DNA of 64,000 nt from Xanthobacter autotrophicus (GTDB taxonomy: Bacteria; Pseudomonadota; Alphaproteobacteria; Rhizobiales; Xanthobacteraceae): assembly GCF_043194295.1 (NCBI RefSeq), contig NZ_JBAFVK010000009.1; one strand, written 5' to 3'. A model generated the notes under the pieces. It was not told the origin of the DNA. It ran no database searches and was given only the letters and a program-made list of their open reading frames with translations. The position numbers and the translations under genes were made by a program. Below, one piece after another: positions 49,435-58,888 of this stretch. Numbering within the stretch: position 1 is the stretch's first letter; each line of letters starts with the position of its first letter.

Positions 49435-50922
49435 TCAGGCCAGCGCCGCCTCCAGCCGGTCGGCGATGGTTTTCAGCACCTTCACCCGGGCGAAGTGCTT
49501 GTCCTCCGCCTCCACCAGCGTCCACGGCGCCTCGCGGGTGGAAGTGCGGTCCACCATCTCCGTCACCGCCGCCTCGTAGAGCGGCCATTTCTCGCGGTTG
49601 CGCCAGTCTTCGGGGGTCAGCTTGAAGCGCTTGTAGGCGATCTTTTCGCGCTCCTCGAAGCGGCGGGCCTGCTCGTCCTGGCTGATGGCCAGCCAGAACT
49701 TCACCACCACATAGCCGGCGCGGGTGAGCTGGGCCTCGAAGTCGTTGATCTCGCCATAGGCCCGGCCCCAGTCGTCCGGGCCGCAAAGGCCCTCGACGCG
49801 TTCCACCAGCACCCGGCCGTACCAGGAGCGGTCGAAGATGGCCGTGCGCCCGTGGGTGGGAATGTGCCGCCAGAACCGCCACAGATAGGGCCGCGCCTGC
49901 TCCTCGTCGGTGGGCGCGGCGATGGGATGGACGCGGAACCGACGCGGGTCCAGCGCCCGGCGCAGGCGCATGATGGTGGAACTCTTGCCCGCCGCGTCCG
50001 AGCCCTCGAACGCGATCACCAGCCCGGAGCCGGCGAAGGCCGGCGCGTTGGTGAGGCGGGTGATGCGGCTCTGCGCATGGGCCAACTCGCGGTCGTATTC
50101 CGCCTCCGGCAGGCTGCGCGACATGTCGAGGGTGGAGAGGATGGAGAAGGGGGGCAGCAGGCTCGGCACGTGGGTGGGATTGGGCGGCAGGGGCAGCGGC
50201 GCGGGCTCCGGCTCCGCCGCCATGGCGCGCAGCTTCTCCAGCAGCAGGCTGCCCACCATGGCGTCGCAATATTCGGTGTCGGCGGCCGGCACCACATGCC
50301 AGGGGGCGATTTCCGTGGAGGTGGCGCGGGCGGCCTCCTCGGACGCCAGATGCAGCCGCTTGCGGGCGGCGGCACCCTCGATCTCGGCCCATTCGCGCAC
50401 GATGGGGCGCTGGTAGTCGCCCTTGCTCAGGGCCTTGAGCCGGCGCCGGGCCTCGTCCCCGTCCAGATAGAGCCAGATCTTCAGCAGGCTCACGCCCTCG
50501 GCGTGGAGCATGCTCTCGAAGCGCTCCATCTCGTCGAGGGAGGCCATGAAATCGGCCCGCCCCATGGTGCCCAGCGCCCGCTTGCACAAAGGCGCGTGGT
50601 ACCAGGAGCCGAGCATGACGCCGATCTGGCCGAACGGCGGCAGTTCGCGCCAGTATTTCCACATGGGCGGGCGGTCTTCTTCGGCGCAGGGCATCTCGAA
50701 GGTGAGCGTCTGCACCTTGCGCACGTCGAGCCAGCTGTAGAGCCGGTTGAGCACTGCACCCTTTCCGGCGCCGTCAGGACCGTGGATCAGCACGATCAGG
50801 CTGCGCCGCTTCGCCTCGATGAGGGCGAACTGGGCATTGAGGAGGTCTTCGCGCAGGCTGGGCTCCAGCGCCTTGAAGGCGGCCTTGTCCAGCCGATGCT
50901 CAAACGTAGCCGATTCGAACAT
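49435..50922 (-). CDS. pap: Polyphosphate:AMP phosphotransferase (two-domain PPK2)
   Basis: A 495-residue protein of two fused PPK2 domains. The first has a P-loop variant GPDGAGKGAVLNRL (about 48-61), the second EGSDAAGKSSTIMRL (about 305-319), with the lid-module IFDRSWYGRVLVERV only in the second. Class II PPK2 enzymes of this build phosphorylate AMP to ADP with polyphosphate. The second domain keeps the full catalytic set; the first is divergent, as in known PAPs. Convergent with the MBL-hydrolase gene. Confidence 0.9.
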   Translation of the reverse strand: MFESATFEHRLDKAAFKALEPSLREDLLNAQFALIEAKRRSLIVLIHGPDGAGKGAVLNRLYSWLDVRKVQTLTFEMPCAEEDRPPMWKYWRELPPFGQIGVMLGSWYHAPLCKRALGTMGRADFMASLDEMERFESMLHAEGVSLLKIWLYLDGDEARRRLKALSKGDYQRPIVREWAEIEGAAARKRLHLASEEAARATSTEIAPWHVVPAADTEYCDAMVGSLLLEKLRAMAAEPEPAPLPLPPNPTHVPSLLPPFSILSTLDMSRSLPEAEYDRELAHAQSRITRLTNAPAFAGSGLVIAFEGSDAAGKSSTIMRLRRALDPRRFRVHPIAAPTDEEQARPYLWRFWRHIPTHGRTAIFDRSWYGRVLVERVEGLCGPDDWGRAYGEINDFEAQLTRAGYVVVKFWLAISQDEQARRFEEREKIAYKRFKLTPEDWRNREKWPLYEAAVTEMVDRTSTREAPWTLVEAEDKHFARVKVLKTIADRLEAALA

Positions 50923-50964
50923 GCCGCCCTCCTTGTCCTCAAGAAGGGCAGCGTGGCCGACACC

Positions 50965-51417
50965 TCAGGCCGACGCAACCTTCTGCACGCCGGAGGACGG
51001 CACCTTCACCAGCGCCTCTCCGTCCAGCACCACCTCGCCCTTCACACTGCAAACGCACGACAGCCGGGCACGGAACCGCTCGGGAATCAGTTCCACCACC
51101 TTCACTTCCACGTCCACGGTATCGTCGATGCGCACCGGGGCCCGGAAGTTCAGGGTCTGGGAGATGTAGATGGCGCCAGGACCGGGCAGGCGGGTGCCGA
51201 GCACGGCGGAAATCAGGCTCGCCGTGTAGAGACCGTGGGCGATGCGGCCGCCGAATGGGGTCTTGGCGGCGAAATGCTGGGAGAGGTGGATGGGGTTGCG
51301 GTCACCTGTCAGCTCGGCGAAACCGACGATATCCGAGGACGACACGGTCTTGGACATGCGCTCGATGCGGCCCAGGGTCAGGTCTTCGAAATAGAGGTTC
51401 TGCAGCTCGAGAAACAT
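50965..51417 (-). CDS. MaoC family (R)-specific enoyl-CoA hydratase
   Basis: A 150-residue hot-dog fold protein. GFAELTGDRNPIHLSQHFA contains the catalytic D-x4-H pair (Asp and His of DRNPIH), and FGGRIAHGLYTASLISAVLG is the hydratase-2 motif. Similar to PhaJ, which links beta-oxidation to polyhydroxyalkanoate. Start at 51417 (MFLELQNLY); upstream frame is open but begins in a non-conserved stretch. No pha gene is nearby. Confidence 0.88.
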   Translation of the reverse strand: MFLELQNLYFEDLTLGRIERMSKTVSSSDIVGFAELTGDRNPIHLSQHFAAKTPFGGRIAHGLYTASLISAVLGTRLPGPGAIYISQTLNFRAPVRIDDTVDVEVKVVELIPERFRARLSCVCSVKGEVVLDGEALVKVPSSGVQKVASA

Positions 51418-51542
51418 GGGCGCGCTTCCTTGTCCTTTTTCGGACGCGGACTTTAGAGGGCGCCGGAGCGCGTGGAAAGTCGGCCAAAAGGTGAGGTAGC
51501 CCCGCCCTGTCCCTTGATGCCGATCAGGCCAGGGCCCCGCCC

Positions 51543-53036
51543 TCAACCGAAGGCCGCGAAGCCGAGGATCGTACCGTCCGTCACCTTGCGACCGACGCGG
51601 CGGAACACGCCGCCGCCGTCGCGCACGCCGTCCTGGTTTGTGTTGCCCTCGATGGTCACGAGCTTGCCGTTGATATTGTCGGCAACGATTCCAGCATGGC
51701 CGGTGCTGCCCGACAGGCCGAGGAAGAACACCATGCCCGGCGTCACCAGCGAGGGATCGACCCGCGCCTCGCGCCCGGTCACCACCCGCACGCCGGAGGT
51801 GCGGGCGGAGGTTTCCTTCCAGGCGGTGCGCACGTGACCGCTACGCGGCACCCGGTTGGCGACGCCGAGGTCCTGCGCCGCCTGGGCGAAGCACCAATAG
51901 ACGAAGGCCATGCACCACGGGTTGCCCCGGCCAAGTCCGACGCTGCCGAGAAAGGCCTCCACCTCGCGGCCGCAATTGCTGTTCGGGGGGATCTCCCTCA
52001 CCCCGATCTGGTCTGACGCCACGTCGAGGACCGCCGAGGCCAGGGTGCGCTCCGCCTTCTTGATGGCGACGCGCGGCTTCACCCACTCGCTCTCGATGGA
52101 CAAGGGGCCGAACAGCGCGCCCCAGGTCATGGGACCGACGATGCCGTCGATCTCCAGTGGCGCGCCGTCGAGGTCCACGGAGCGCGCCTGAAACAGCTGC
52201 ACCGCGTATTTGGTGGGGGTGTCGAAGGTGCCAGTGGGCGCTCCCGGCGAGGCGCCCATGTCGGCAAGGCGCTTCTGCAGGCGCGTGACGGAGACCTTGT
52301 CGCCCGTGTTCTCCATCAGATACTTGCCCGGAAAGCGGGGGGGATTGTCGGGGAACTCCAACACACTGCCATCGGCGGGAAGGAACGGCGTGGGCTTGGC
52401 CACGTCGTCGCTGTCCGGCGGCGGCTGGAAGAGGAGGCGCTTGGCGATGTCATCCTCGTCCATGAGGGCGGACAAAAGGGTCATGCCGCCGCATTGCTGG
52501 CTCACCGCGTCCGGGGAAAACACACCGTCGCGGATGAACTTGCCCCGCGTGTAGACGTTGCTGAAGCCCCAGAGGTAGGGGCTTTTGACGAAGGGAAAGC
52601 GAGTGCGATAACCGAAGCCGTTGTAGCGCTCCAGCGCGTAGGCGATGCCAGGAACGGTCCACGTGCTCCAGGTGTCGAGCCCGTCATAGGCCAGGGCGTC
52701 GATGGCGCTCTCGACCCAATTGTAGACTCCGCCGCCGGCGGGGGCCTTCTTCGGGCGGCCGGCGGGCACGTTGACGGTGCGGGCCGTCAGCGGATCGCCA
52801 TTGTGCAGATGCGCCGAGAAGGCCATGTCGGCCTCCAGATTGTGGATGATCGCCACCACGAACCAAGGCACGGAGGTCGCAGCCTCCACTGTCTCGTACT
52901 GCTTGCGGTTGGCGGGGCGCAGGACGCGGTCGGCGACACGCTGGACCTCGTCGCGGCGCTCGGGCCGGATGACGAGGGACGCGAACAGGCCGGCATATTC
53001 GGCGGCGAGCTGGTCGTCCAAGGTCGGCTTTGCCAT
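51543..53036 (-). CDS. Endolysin-like protein: lysozyme-like, peptidoglycan-binding and CHAP domains
   Basis: A 497-residue protein in three parts. Residues about 1-200 (WFVVAIIHNLEADMAFSAHL, GGGVYNWVESAIDALAYDGLD) look like a phage-type muramidase/transglycosylase-like domain; about 262-335 is a PG_binding_1 domain (VSVTRLQKRLADMGA, DGIVGPMTWGALFG); about 345-497 is a CHAP amidase/peptidase with Cys in GNPWCMAFVYWCF, His in GHAGIVADN and the acidic IEGNTN. No signal peptide and no phage genes near by. Start at 53036, since MAKPTLDDQ follows a good position. Confidence 0.8.
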   Translation of the reverse strand: MAKPTLDDQLAAEYAGLFASLVIRPERRDEVQRVADRVLRPANRKQYETVEAATSVPWFVVAIIHNLEADMAFSAHLHNGDPLTARTVNVPAGRPKKAPAGGGVYNWVESAIDALAYDGLDTWSTWTVPGIAYALERYNGFGYRTRFPFVKSPYLWGFSNVYTRGKFIRDGVFSPDAVSQQCGGMTLLSALMDEDDIAKRLLFQPPPDSDDVAKPTPFLPADGSVLEFPDNPPRFPGKYLMENTGDKVSVTRLQKRLADMGASPGAPTGTFDTPTKYAVQLFQARSVDLDGAPLEIDGIVGPMTWGALFGPLSIESEWVKPRVAIKKAERTLASAVLDVASDQIGVREIPPNSNCGREVEAFLGSVGLGRGNPWCMAFVYWCFAQAAQDLGVANRVPRSGHVRTAWKETSARTSGVRVVTGREARVDPSLVTPGMVFFLGLSGSTGHAGIVADNINGKLVTIEGNTNQDGVRDGGGVFRRVGRKVTDGTILGFAAFG

Positions 53037-53195
53037 GGATCGCCTCCTGAGAACCCAGGTTGCAACCCATGGATCATGCGTCCGCCTGCCCCGGGCAGGC
53101 ATCCCCTAAACGCGGTAGGCCACGAATGAAGGTCGCAAGCACTCTCCCAGACCCCGCGCAGGCGGGCTCGACGGCCGATGATCCGGCCGCCGCAA

Positions 53196-54149
53196 TCAGT
53201 CCGCCTGCTCGCGCAGCTTCCTCATGATGGCTTCCAGCTCCTCGTCCTTGTCCTTGGGCAGGACGAGATTGGTGCGCACCAGGAGATCACCGTGACCGCC
53301 GGTCGCGGTGGGCAGGCCCTTGCCGCGCAGACGGAAGGTGCGCCCGCCGGAGGTCCAGGCGGGAATAGCCAGCTCCACCGCCCCCTTGAGTGTGGGCACG
53401 CGAACCTTGGCCCCCAGCACCGCGTCGGCAAGGGCGACGTCGAGGTTCTGGCGCAGGTCATCGCCGTCCCGCTCGAAGATCGGATGGGGGGCGTAGGAGA
53501 TGGTGACATAGGCATCGCCCGGCGGGCCACCCATGGCGCTCGGCTCGCCCTGCCCCTTCAGGCGCATGCGATGCCCCTCGCGGGTGCCGGCGGCGATCTT
53601 GATGTCGATCTGTTTGCCGTTGGGCAGGCCGACGCGCTTGGACGCCCCCTCGGCCGCCTCCTCGAAGGAGACCGGGAGCGTTATTTCCATGTCCGCGCCG
53701 GGCTGGGGCGCAAAGCCGCCGCCGGCCGAGCGGCGCTGGCGGCCGAAGCCGAAAATGTCGCCGATATCCTCGAAGCCGCCACCGCCGCCGCGCCCGGACG
53801 AACGGCGCGCGCCCTCGGGACCGAAGGAGAAGCTTTCGAAAATCGTATCACCGTCGTAGCCGGAGAAGCCGCCGGGGCCGCGCCGCGGGCCACCGCCGCG
53901 AAAGCCGGTGAATTCGGGGGCTTTCGGCTTGCCCTCGGCATCGATCTCGCCGCGGTCGTACTGAGCGCGCTTCTCCTTGTCCTCAAGGATTTCGTGCGCG
54001 GTATTCAGTTCCGCAAAACGGTCCTGGGCCTTGGGGTCCGACGCATTGGCGTCGGGATGCAGCTTCTTCGCAAGCTTGCGATAGGCGCGCTTGATCTCGG
54101 CCTCGTCGGCGGTCTTGGAGACGCCGAGGACGTCGTAAGGATCACGCAT
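53196..54149 (-). CDS. DnaJ-class (type II) molecular chaperone
   Basis: A 317-residue J-protein. The N-terminal J domain has the HPD motif in KLAKKLHPDANAS; a Gly/Phe-rich linker (about 80-150) follows; the C-terminal substrate-binding part has ISYAPHPIFERDGDDLRQNL and GRTFRLRGKGLPTATG-type blocks. The zinc-finger of DnaJ proper is missing, so it is CbpA-like. Works with DnaK. Monocistronic; gaps on both sides about 120-160 bases. Confidence 0.92.
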   Translation of the reverse strand: MRDPYDVLGVSKTADEAEIKRAYRKLAKKLHPDANASDPKAQDRFAELNTAHEILEDKEKRAQYDRGEIDAEGKPKAPEFTGFRGGGPRRGPGGFSGYDGDTIFESFSFGPEGARRSSGRGGGGGFEDIGDIFGFGRQRRSAGGGFAPQPGADMEITLPVSFEEAAEGASKRVGLPNGKQIDIKIAAGTREGHRMRLKGQGEPSAMGGPPGDAYVTISYAPHPIFERDGDDLRQNLDVALADAVLGAKVRVPTLKGAVELAIPAWTSGGRTFRLRGKGLPTATGGHGDLLVRTNLVLPKDKDEELEAIMRKLREQAD

Positions 54150-54271
54150 GGGTCAATCACCTCGCCGGCCGGCACTCAGGCGGCCAGCCGCACCTCAGGA
54201 TGTGGTTCGCGGCGCGGAAAATGCAACGCCCGCGCTGGCGACCGGCGCCTTTTTTGCACCTTTGCCTTGCC

Positions 54272-54712
54272 TCAGGCCTGCCCGAGCACCCGGACCTGCG
54301 ACAGGACGGTGCCCCCGCGGGCCTTGCAGACCTCGCCCTGGATCCAGCGGTCGGCGGTCTTGCCGTCCACCAGCGAGATCATGAAATCCTGACAGCCGCC
54401 GGCGCGGGCCGGCCCGACCGGCGTCGCCGTGCCGCGGGAGCCGGTCTCCGGATTGTCCCAGGGAATGGAAACGTCCTTGTTACGGGCGGCAAGCGCCTGG
54501 TCGAGGGCGATCTTCGCTTGAACCCAGTCGCTGGCCGCAACCCCGGTGGGGGCGTGGCCGTCCGGCACCGGAAGCGAGGCCGGCGTCGCCCGGATCGAGC
54601 CGGTGACGATGGCATCATCCGAAGACACGTTGACAGTCGAGCAGCCGCCGAGCCCCGCGACGACGAGCCCTGCGACCGCCATGCGACAGAGAGCTTCGCG
54701 CCAGCGGATCAC
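54272..54712 (-). CDS. Surface lipoprotein of RT0821/Lpp0805 type
   Basis: A 146-residue lipoprotein. With a GTG start at 54712 the signal is MIRWREALCRMAVAGLVVAG then LGGC, with a positively charged start and lipobox LGGC; Cys is residue 25. A later ATG at 54682 would lack the basic part. The mature part has SDWVQAKIALDQALAARNKD, WDNPETGSRGTATPVGPA and a C-terminal CQDFMISLVDG / GEVCKARGG with two cysteines, as in RT0821/Lpp0805 proteins. Function unknown, outer-membrane location inferred. Confidence 0.75.
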   Translation of the reverse strand: MIRWREALCRMAVAGLVVAGLGGCSTVNVSSDDAIVTGSIRATPASLPVPDGHAPTGVAASDWVQAKIALDQALAARNKDVSIPWDNPETGSRGTATPVGPARAGGCQDFMISLVDGKTADRWIQGEVCKARGGTVLSQVRVLGQA

Positions 54713-54782
54713 GCTTCTATATAAGGAATGGCAGCCGGCCATGGGGACGGCGCGCGAGAGGCGAGGCACGAGGGGCTCCCAC

Positions 54783-55424
54783 ATGACTTCAAGCTCAGGC
54801 ATGGAAGCCCACAACCCCTTAACATCCGGTGATTTTACGGAAGTCTCCGAGCCCTTCCGGCTGTTTGCCGAATGGCTCGCCGAGGCCGAGAAGACCGAGC
54901 CGAACGATCCCAACGCCATGACGCTCGCCACCGTCGATCCCGACGGCCTGCCGGACGCCCGCATGGTGCTGCTGAAGGGACTCGATGCCCGCGGCTTCGT
55001 CTTCTTCACCAACACGGAGAGCGCCAAGGGCCGCGAGCTGGCGCAGACCCCCAAGGCGGCGCTGGTTTTCCACTGGAAATCGCTGCGCCGGCAGGTGCGG
55101 GTGCGCGGGCCGGTGGAACAGGTGACGGCGGAGGAGGCCGACGCCTATTTCGCCACCCGCCCCCGCCTGTCGCAGATCGGCGCCTGGGCCTCCAGCCAGT
55201 CGCGCCCGCTGGAGGGCCGGTTCGCGCTGGAGGCGGCGGTGGCCTCCGCGACTGCGAAATACGCCCTCGGTACAGTGCCCCGCCCGCCCCATTGGACTGG
55301 CTTCCGCGTTCTGCCGGTGGCCATCGAGTTCTGGCACGACCGCCCCTTCCGGCTCCACGATCGGGTGGTGTTCCGCCGCGAGGAGGAAGGCGTGGACTGG
55401 TCCAAGACGCGTCTCTTCCCGTGA
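54783..55424 (+). CDS. pdxH: Pyridoxamine 5'-phosphate oxidase
   Basis: A 213-residue FMN enzyme forming pyridoxal phosphate. NAMTLATVDPDGLPDARMVLLKGLDARGFVFFTN, GRELAQTPKAALVFHWKSLRRQVRVRG, RPRLSQIGAWASSQSRPL and the C-terminal DWSKTRLFP (ending R-L-x-P) are diagnostic. ATG at 54783; 54801 is an alternative. Divergent from the lipoprotein gene, 70 bases apart. Confidence 0.96.
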   Translation: MTSSSGMEAHNPLTSGDFTEVSEPFRLFAEWLAEAEKTEPNDPNAMTLATVDPDGLPDARMVLLKGLDARGFVFFTNTESAKGRELAQTPKAALVFHWKSLRRQVRVRGPVEQVTAEEADAYFATRPRLSQIGAWASSQSRPLEGRFALEAAVASATAKYALGTVPRPPHWTGFRVLPVAIEFWHDRPFRLHDRVVFRREEEGVDWSKTRLFP

Positions 55425-55524
55425 GGCCGCCTGCCCTCACCCCATTTCTTGACCTTCCAGCGTGCGGGAGCGGCCTGTCGGGGTCCACACGCATCACACC
55501 TGAATGCCGGCCCGGAACCCTTCC

Positions 55525-56274
55525 ATGACCGTCGAACCCGAAGCCCCGCCCCGCATCATGCTCCTCACCGGGGCCTCGCGCGGCATCGGCCATGCCACGG
55601 TGAAGCGCTTCTCCGCCGCCGGCTGGCGCGTCATCTCCTGCTCGCGCCACGCGTTTCCGGACAAATGCCCGTGGGGCGCCGGGCCGGAGGACCATATCCA
55701 GGTGGACCTCTCCAGCCCCTCCAGCACCAAGGATGCCATCGCCGAGGTGAAGCGCCGCCTGCCGGACGGCCGGCTCGACGCCCTCGTCAACAACGCTGCC
55801 ATCTCCCCCAAGGGCGAGGGCGGCTCACGGCTCGGCACCCTGGACACCGACCTTGAGACGTGGGTGGACGTGTTCCAGGTGAATTTCTTCGCCCCCATCA
55901 TGCTGGCGCGGGGACTTTCGGCGGAGCTGGAGAAGGCACAGGGCTCGGTGGTGAACGTCACCTCCATCGCCGGCTCGCGGGTGCATCCCTTCGCCGGAGC
56001 GGCCTATGCTACCTCCAAGGCGGCGCTGGCCTCGCTGACGCGGGAGATGGCGTCTGACTTCGGTAGGCGCGGCATCCGCGTCAACTCCATCGCGCCGGGG
56101 GAGATCGACACCGCCATTCTCTCGCCGGGCACCGACAAGATCGTCGAGCAGATCCCCATGCAGCGGCTCGGCACGACGGACGAGGTGGCGAAGATCATCT
56201 ACGTGCTGTGCACGGATACCTCGTCTTACCTCAACGGGGCGGAGATCCACATCAACGGCGGCCAGCATGTGTGA
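55525..56274 (+). CDS. Short-chain dehydrogenase/reductase
   Basis: A 249-residue SDR. TGASRGIGHATV is the NAD(P)-binding motif, NNAAIS the N-N-A-G variant, S (in VNVTSIAGS) and YATSK the catalytic Ser-Tyr-Lys. The C-terminal INGGQHV fits the classical family. Substrate unknown; SRHAF after beta-2 (Arg) suggests NADP. Start at 55525 (MTVEPEAP); an ATG at 55504 would add seven residues. Downstream of pdxH by 100 bases. Confidence 0.88.
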   Translation: MTVEPEAPPRIMLLTGASRGIGHATVKRFSAAGWRVISCSRHAFPDKCPWGAGPEDHIQVDLSSPSSTKDAIAEVKRRLPDGRLDALVNNAAISPKGEGGSRLGTLDTDLETWVDVFQVNFFAPIMLARGLSAELEKAQGSVVNVTSIAGSRVHPFAGAAYATSKAALASLTREMASDFGRRGIRVNSIAPGEIDTAILSPGTDKIVEQIPMQRLGTTDEVAKIIYVLCTDTSSYLNGAEIHINGGQHV

Positions 56275-56327
56275 CGCTGGCGCGGGATCTTGAGGCGCCT
56301 TCGCTCAGGCGCAGCGCGGGCTTGAGT

Positions 56328-57302
56328 TCAGAGCCAGCGGCGCCACTTGAAGAAGACGTAGGGCAGGATGCCCGACACCACCATGGCGCAGAGCGCCAGC
56401 GGATAGCCATAGGTAAAGTCCAGCTCCGGCATATTGTGGAAGTTCATGCCGTAGATGGACGCGATCAGCGTCGGCGGCATCAACACCACCGAGAGCACTG
56501 CGAAGATCTTGATGATATTGTTCTGCTCGAGACTGACGAGGCCGATGGTGGCATCGAGCAGAAATTGCAGCTTGTCACCCATGAAGGCCGCGTAATCGGA
56601 CAGGCCAGACACATCCCGGCTCATGGACTTGACGGAGGCCTTGGAATCCTTGCTCACGGCCGCCCCTTCGGTCTCGGTGCCCAGGAAAGACAGCAGCCGC
56701 TGCAGCGAGGCGAGGCTCTCGCGGGCGTAGGAGACGAGGCCTTCCTTGCGACCGACATGGGAGAGAATGGCGCGATAGCGCTGGTTGGCGTTCTCTTTGC
56801 CCTGGTCGCGCTCGAAGATCCGCTTGGAGATGCGTTCCACGTCGGCGCCGATCTGCTCCAGCACATCGGCGGCGCGATCCACGATGGCCTCGAGCAGATC
56901 GATGAGGATGATTTCGCCGGTAATGGTCGCAGGACAGGATTTGGCCAGCCGCCCAGAAACCGAGGGGAACGCGCGGGGATCACCGTATCGCACCGTGATC
57001 AGGCGGCCGCGGCTCAGGATGAAGGTCACTGCCAGCATGACCGGTGCCGGAGTGTCGGCCCCGCACAGGAGCGAGGCCGTCATATATCGCGCTTCGCCAT
57101 CTATATAGAGGCGGCTCGATTGCTCGATTTCGCCCATCTCCTCGCGGGTGGGCACGGAAATGCCGGCGAAGGCTTCGGCCAGCGTGTCGTCGGCTTCGGT
57201 TGGCGAAACGAGGTCGAGCCAAACCACGTCGGCCGGTATCGGCCCTTCAGCGACGGGACTGCCCTTCAGGCCCCCATCGCTGAACACATAGGCAACGAGC
57301 AT
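56328..57302 (-). CDS. corA: Magnesium/cobalt transporter CorA family protein
   Basis: A 324-residue CorA channel protein. A long cytoplasmic alpha/beta domain (about 1-260) is followed by two helices near the C-terminus with the ion-selectivity motif GMN (about 285-287, YGMNFHNMPE) and a basic end (FFKWRRWL). The loop MPELDFTYGYP after GMN is typical. Works as a pentamer for Mg2+ uptake. Convergent with the SDR gene. Confidence 0.93.
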   Translation of the reverse strand: MLVAYVFSDGGLKGSPVAEGPIPADVVWLDLVSPTEADDTLAEAFAGISVPTREEMGEIEQSSRLYIDGEARYMTASLLCGADTPAPVMLAVTFILSRGRLITVRYGDPRAFPSVSGRLAKSCPATITGEIILIDLLEAIVDRAADVLEQIGADVERISKRIFERDQGKENANQRYRAILSHVGRKEGLVSYARESLASLQRLLSFLGTETEGAAVSKDSKASVKSMSRDVSGLSDYAAFMGDKLQFLLDATIGLVSLEQNNIIKIFAVLSVVLMPPTLIASIYGMNFHNMPELDFTYGYPLALCAMVVSGILPYVFFKWRRWL

Positions 57303-57497
57303 GCGGCATATCCCCGGGTTCTCCGGCTCTTGTAGCGCCGGCAGGACACCGATGGAAATATACTCTTGTGCCGAACCGGGTCCGGCGGACGGCTCGCTCG
57401 CGGCTTAGGCTTGTCGTACCCCCCACCGGGATTTTCCCGGCGTTGGTCAGTTCCGTGGGCCGGCCCCCGCGCCGGATCCCATCGGCGTCACGTGGCC

Positions 57498-57710
57498 TCA
57501 GGCCGCGAGAAAGTCGATGTCCTTGAGTGTCACCACCCGGTTCGGCTCACCACCGCCCTTGCCCTCGACGACGCGCTTCTCGCTCGCCTGCTGGGCGGCA
57601 GCGGCAACGGCGGAAATCCCGATTTCGCGCCACTGCTGATTCTGCGCCATGCGCTTCAGATCCGATTCCACCCGGGTGCTGAGCCCCTGCGACGGCTGTC
57701 CGGTAGACAT
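57498..57710 (-). CDS. Small conserved protein of unknown function
   Basis: A 70-residue hydrophilic protein: VESDLKRMAQNQQWREIGIS, AAAQQASEKRVVEGKGGGEPN. No transmembrane helix or known motif. AGGAG lies seven bases before the ATG on the minus strand. Codon use resembles neighbours. It is upstream of corA on the same strand, with 195 bases between. A real gene is likely but function is unknown. Confidence 0.65.
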   Translation of the reverse strand: MSTGQPSQGLSTRVESDLKRMAQNQQWREIGISAVAAAAQQASEKRVVEGKGGGEPNRVVTLKDIDFLAA

Positions 57711-58026
57711 ATCCTACTCCTGTACGGTGCGACTTTTGACGTTGCGGCACCTTCGCGTGACCATTCCAGAAATGGCGTTCGACTGCGTCAAAACTGTGCA
57801 ACCGATGCGACTTCTCCGAGGTCATCCGAGGAGTACGCGCCCAATTCCTTGAGAAACTCCAAAGGGCGGTGACGAAACGGCAGCCTGTGCGGCATTTCTG
57901 CAACGCTTTCGCATAAGCAGGCGAGGGGCAGCGCAGAACCCTTCAAGCATGGCGAGCATTGGGTTAATCCAATCGGAGCGGGACCGATTCCTCCTTGCAC
58001 AGCAAGGCGAGTAGAACGAGGCGAAC
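57711..58026. other. 316-base divergent intergenic region
   Basis: Between the small conserved protein and the L,D-transpeptidase gene. It should hold promoters for both. CCATTCCAGAAATGG at about 57764 is a short inverted repeat (CCATT/AATGG). No gene, known operator or RNA can be supported. Confidence 0.4.
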
Positions 58027-58629
58027 ATGATGTGGCGGGCTGTCGGGGCAGTGCTGGCGGGCTTGATGCTCAGCGGCTGCATGTCGGGGACCTATGCGCC
58101 AGCGCCTGAAACGGCGATGACGGCGCGGGACAAGCAGCTTCTCGCGAACAAGCCGTATCCCAACGTGAAGCCGAGTGGTGAATTCGCGCGGCACATCGTC
58201 GAGTATCCGACGAACAAGAAGCCGGGCACCATAGTCATCGATACGCCCAACAAGTTCCTTTACTACGTGGAAGCCCCCGGCAAGGCGATCCGTTACGGCG
58301 TCACCGTGGGCGAGGAAAGCCTCGCGTTCCGCGGCCAGGCGAAGGTGGGCCGCAAGGCCGAATGGCCGAGCTGGACCCCGACCCCCGAAATTCACCAGCG
58401 CATCGCCGGGCTTCCGTCCTATGTCGCCCCCGGCCCGCACAACCCGATGGGTGCGCGCGCGCTGTACCTGTACCAGGGCAACCAGGACACGCTGTTCCGC
58501 ATCCACGGCACCAACCAGCCAGAATACATCGGGCAGGCCATTTCCTCCGGCTGCATCCGCATGCTGAACGAGGACGTGATCGACCTTTACAACCGCGTGC
58601 CGACTGGTACCGAAGTGGTGGTGCTCTGA
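58027..58629 (+). CDS. L,D-transpeptidase lipoprotein (ErfK/YbiS/YcfS/YnhG family)
   Basis: A 200-residue YkuD-domain protein. The signal MMWRAVGAVLAGLMLSGC ends in a lipobox (Cys18), so it is lipid-anchored in the periplasm. The catalytic block IHGTNQPEYIGQAISSGCIRM holds His and Cys176. It forms 3-3 cross-links in peptidoglycan or attaches outer-membrane proteins. VVVL C-terminus is typical. A good terminator follows at 58671. Confidence 0.93.
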   Translation: MMWRAVGAVLAGLMLSGCMSGTYAPAPETAMTARDKQLLANKPYPNVKPSGEFARHIVEYPTNKKPGTIVIDTPNKFLYYVEAPGKAIRYGVTVGEESLAFRGQAKVGRKAEWPSWTPTPEIHQRIAGLPSYVAPGPHNPMGARALYLYQGNQDTLFRIHGTNQPEYIGQAISSGCIRMLNEDVIDLYNRVPTGTEVVVL

Positions 58630-58670
58630 CCCCACGGGCCTCCCATCCGAACGCGTGAGACGGATTGATC

Positions 58671-58699
58671 AAAGGGCGCGGTTCATCCGCGCCCTTTTT
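58671..58699 (+). terminator. Rho-independent terminator after the L,D-transpeptidase gene
   Basis: An 11-bp stem AAAGGGCGCGG / CCGCGCCCTTT with loop TTCAT and a run of five T. Lies 41 bases after the stop codon. Confidence 0.92.
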
Positions 58700-58888
58700 C
58701 TTATCTGCCGTCCTTCCCCACCGCTCTTGGGTCACGCGGGAGCGTGGCGCCGTGCGGCCACCCCGCCCGGCCGCACGCCAAGACTGGAGGCCGTTGGCTG
58801 GAGCCGTCACAGTTTTCCGGCGAACACCCTTCACCAGTGCTTATTCTTGCCAGCGTTTGCTCTTGCCGGGTCGGCACCGGAACGCTCG

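Noticed and set aside
54229..54256. Hairpin GCGCTGG-CGA-CCGGCGC followed by T-run as a + strand terminator
   Set aside because: No gene on the + strand ends upstream; neighbouring genes are on the minus strand, so it has no transcript to terminate.
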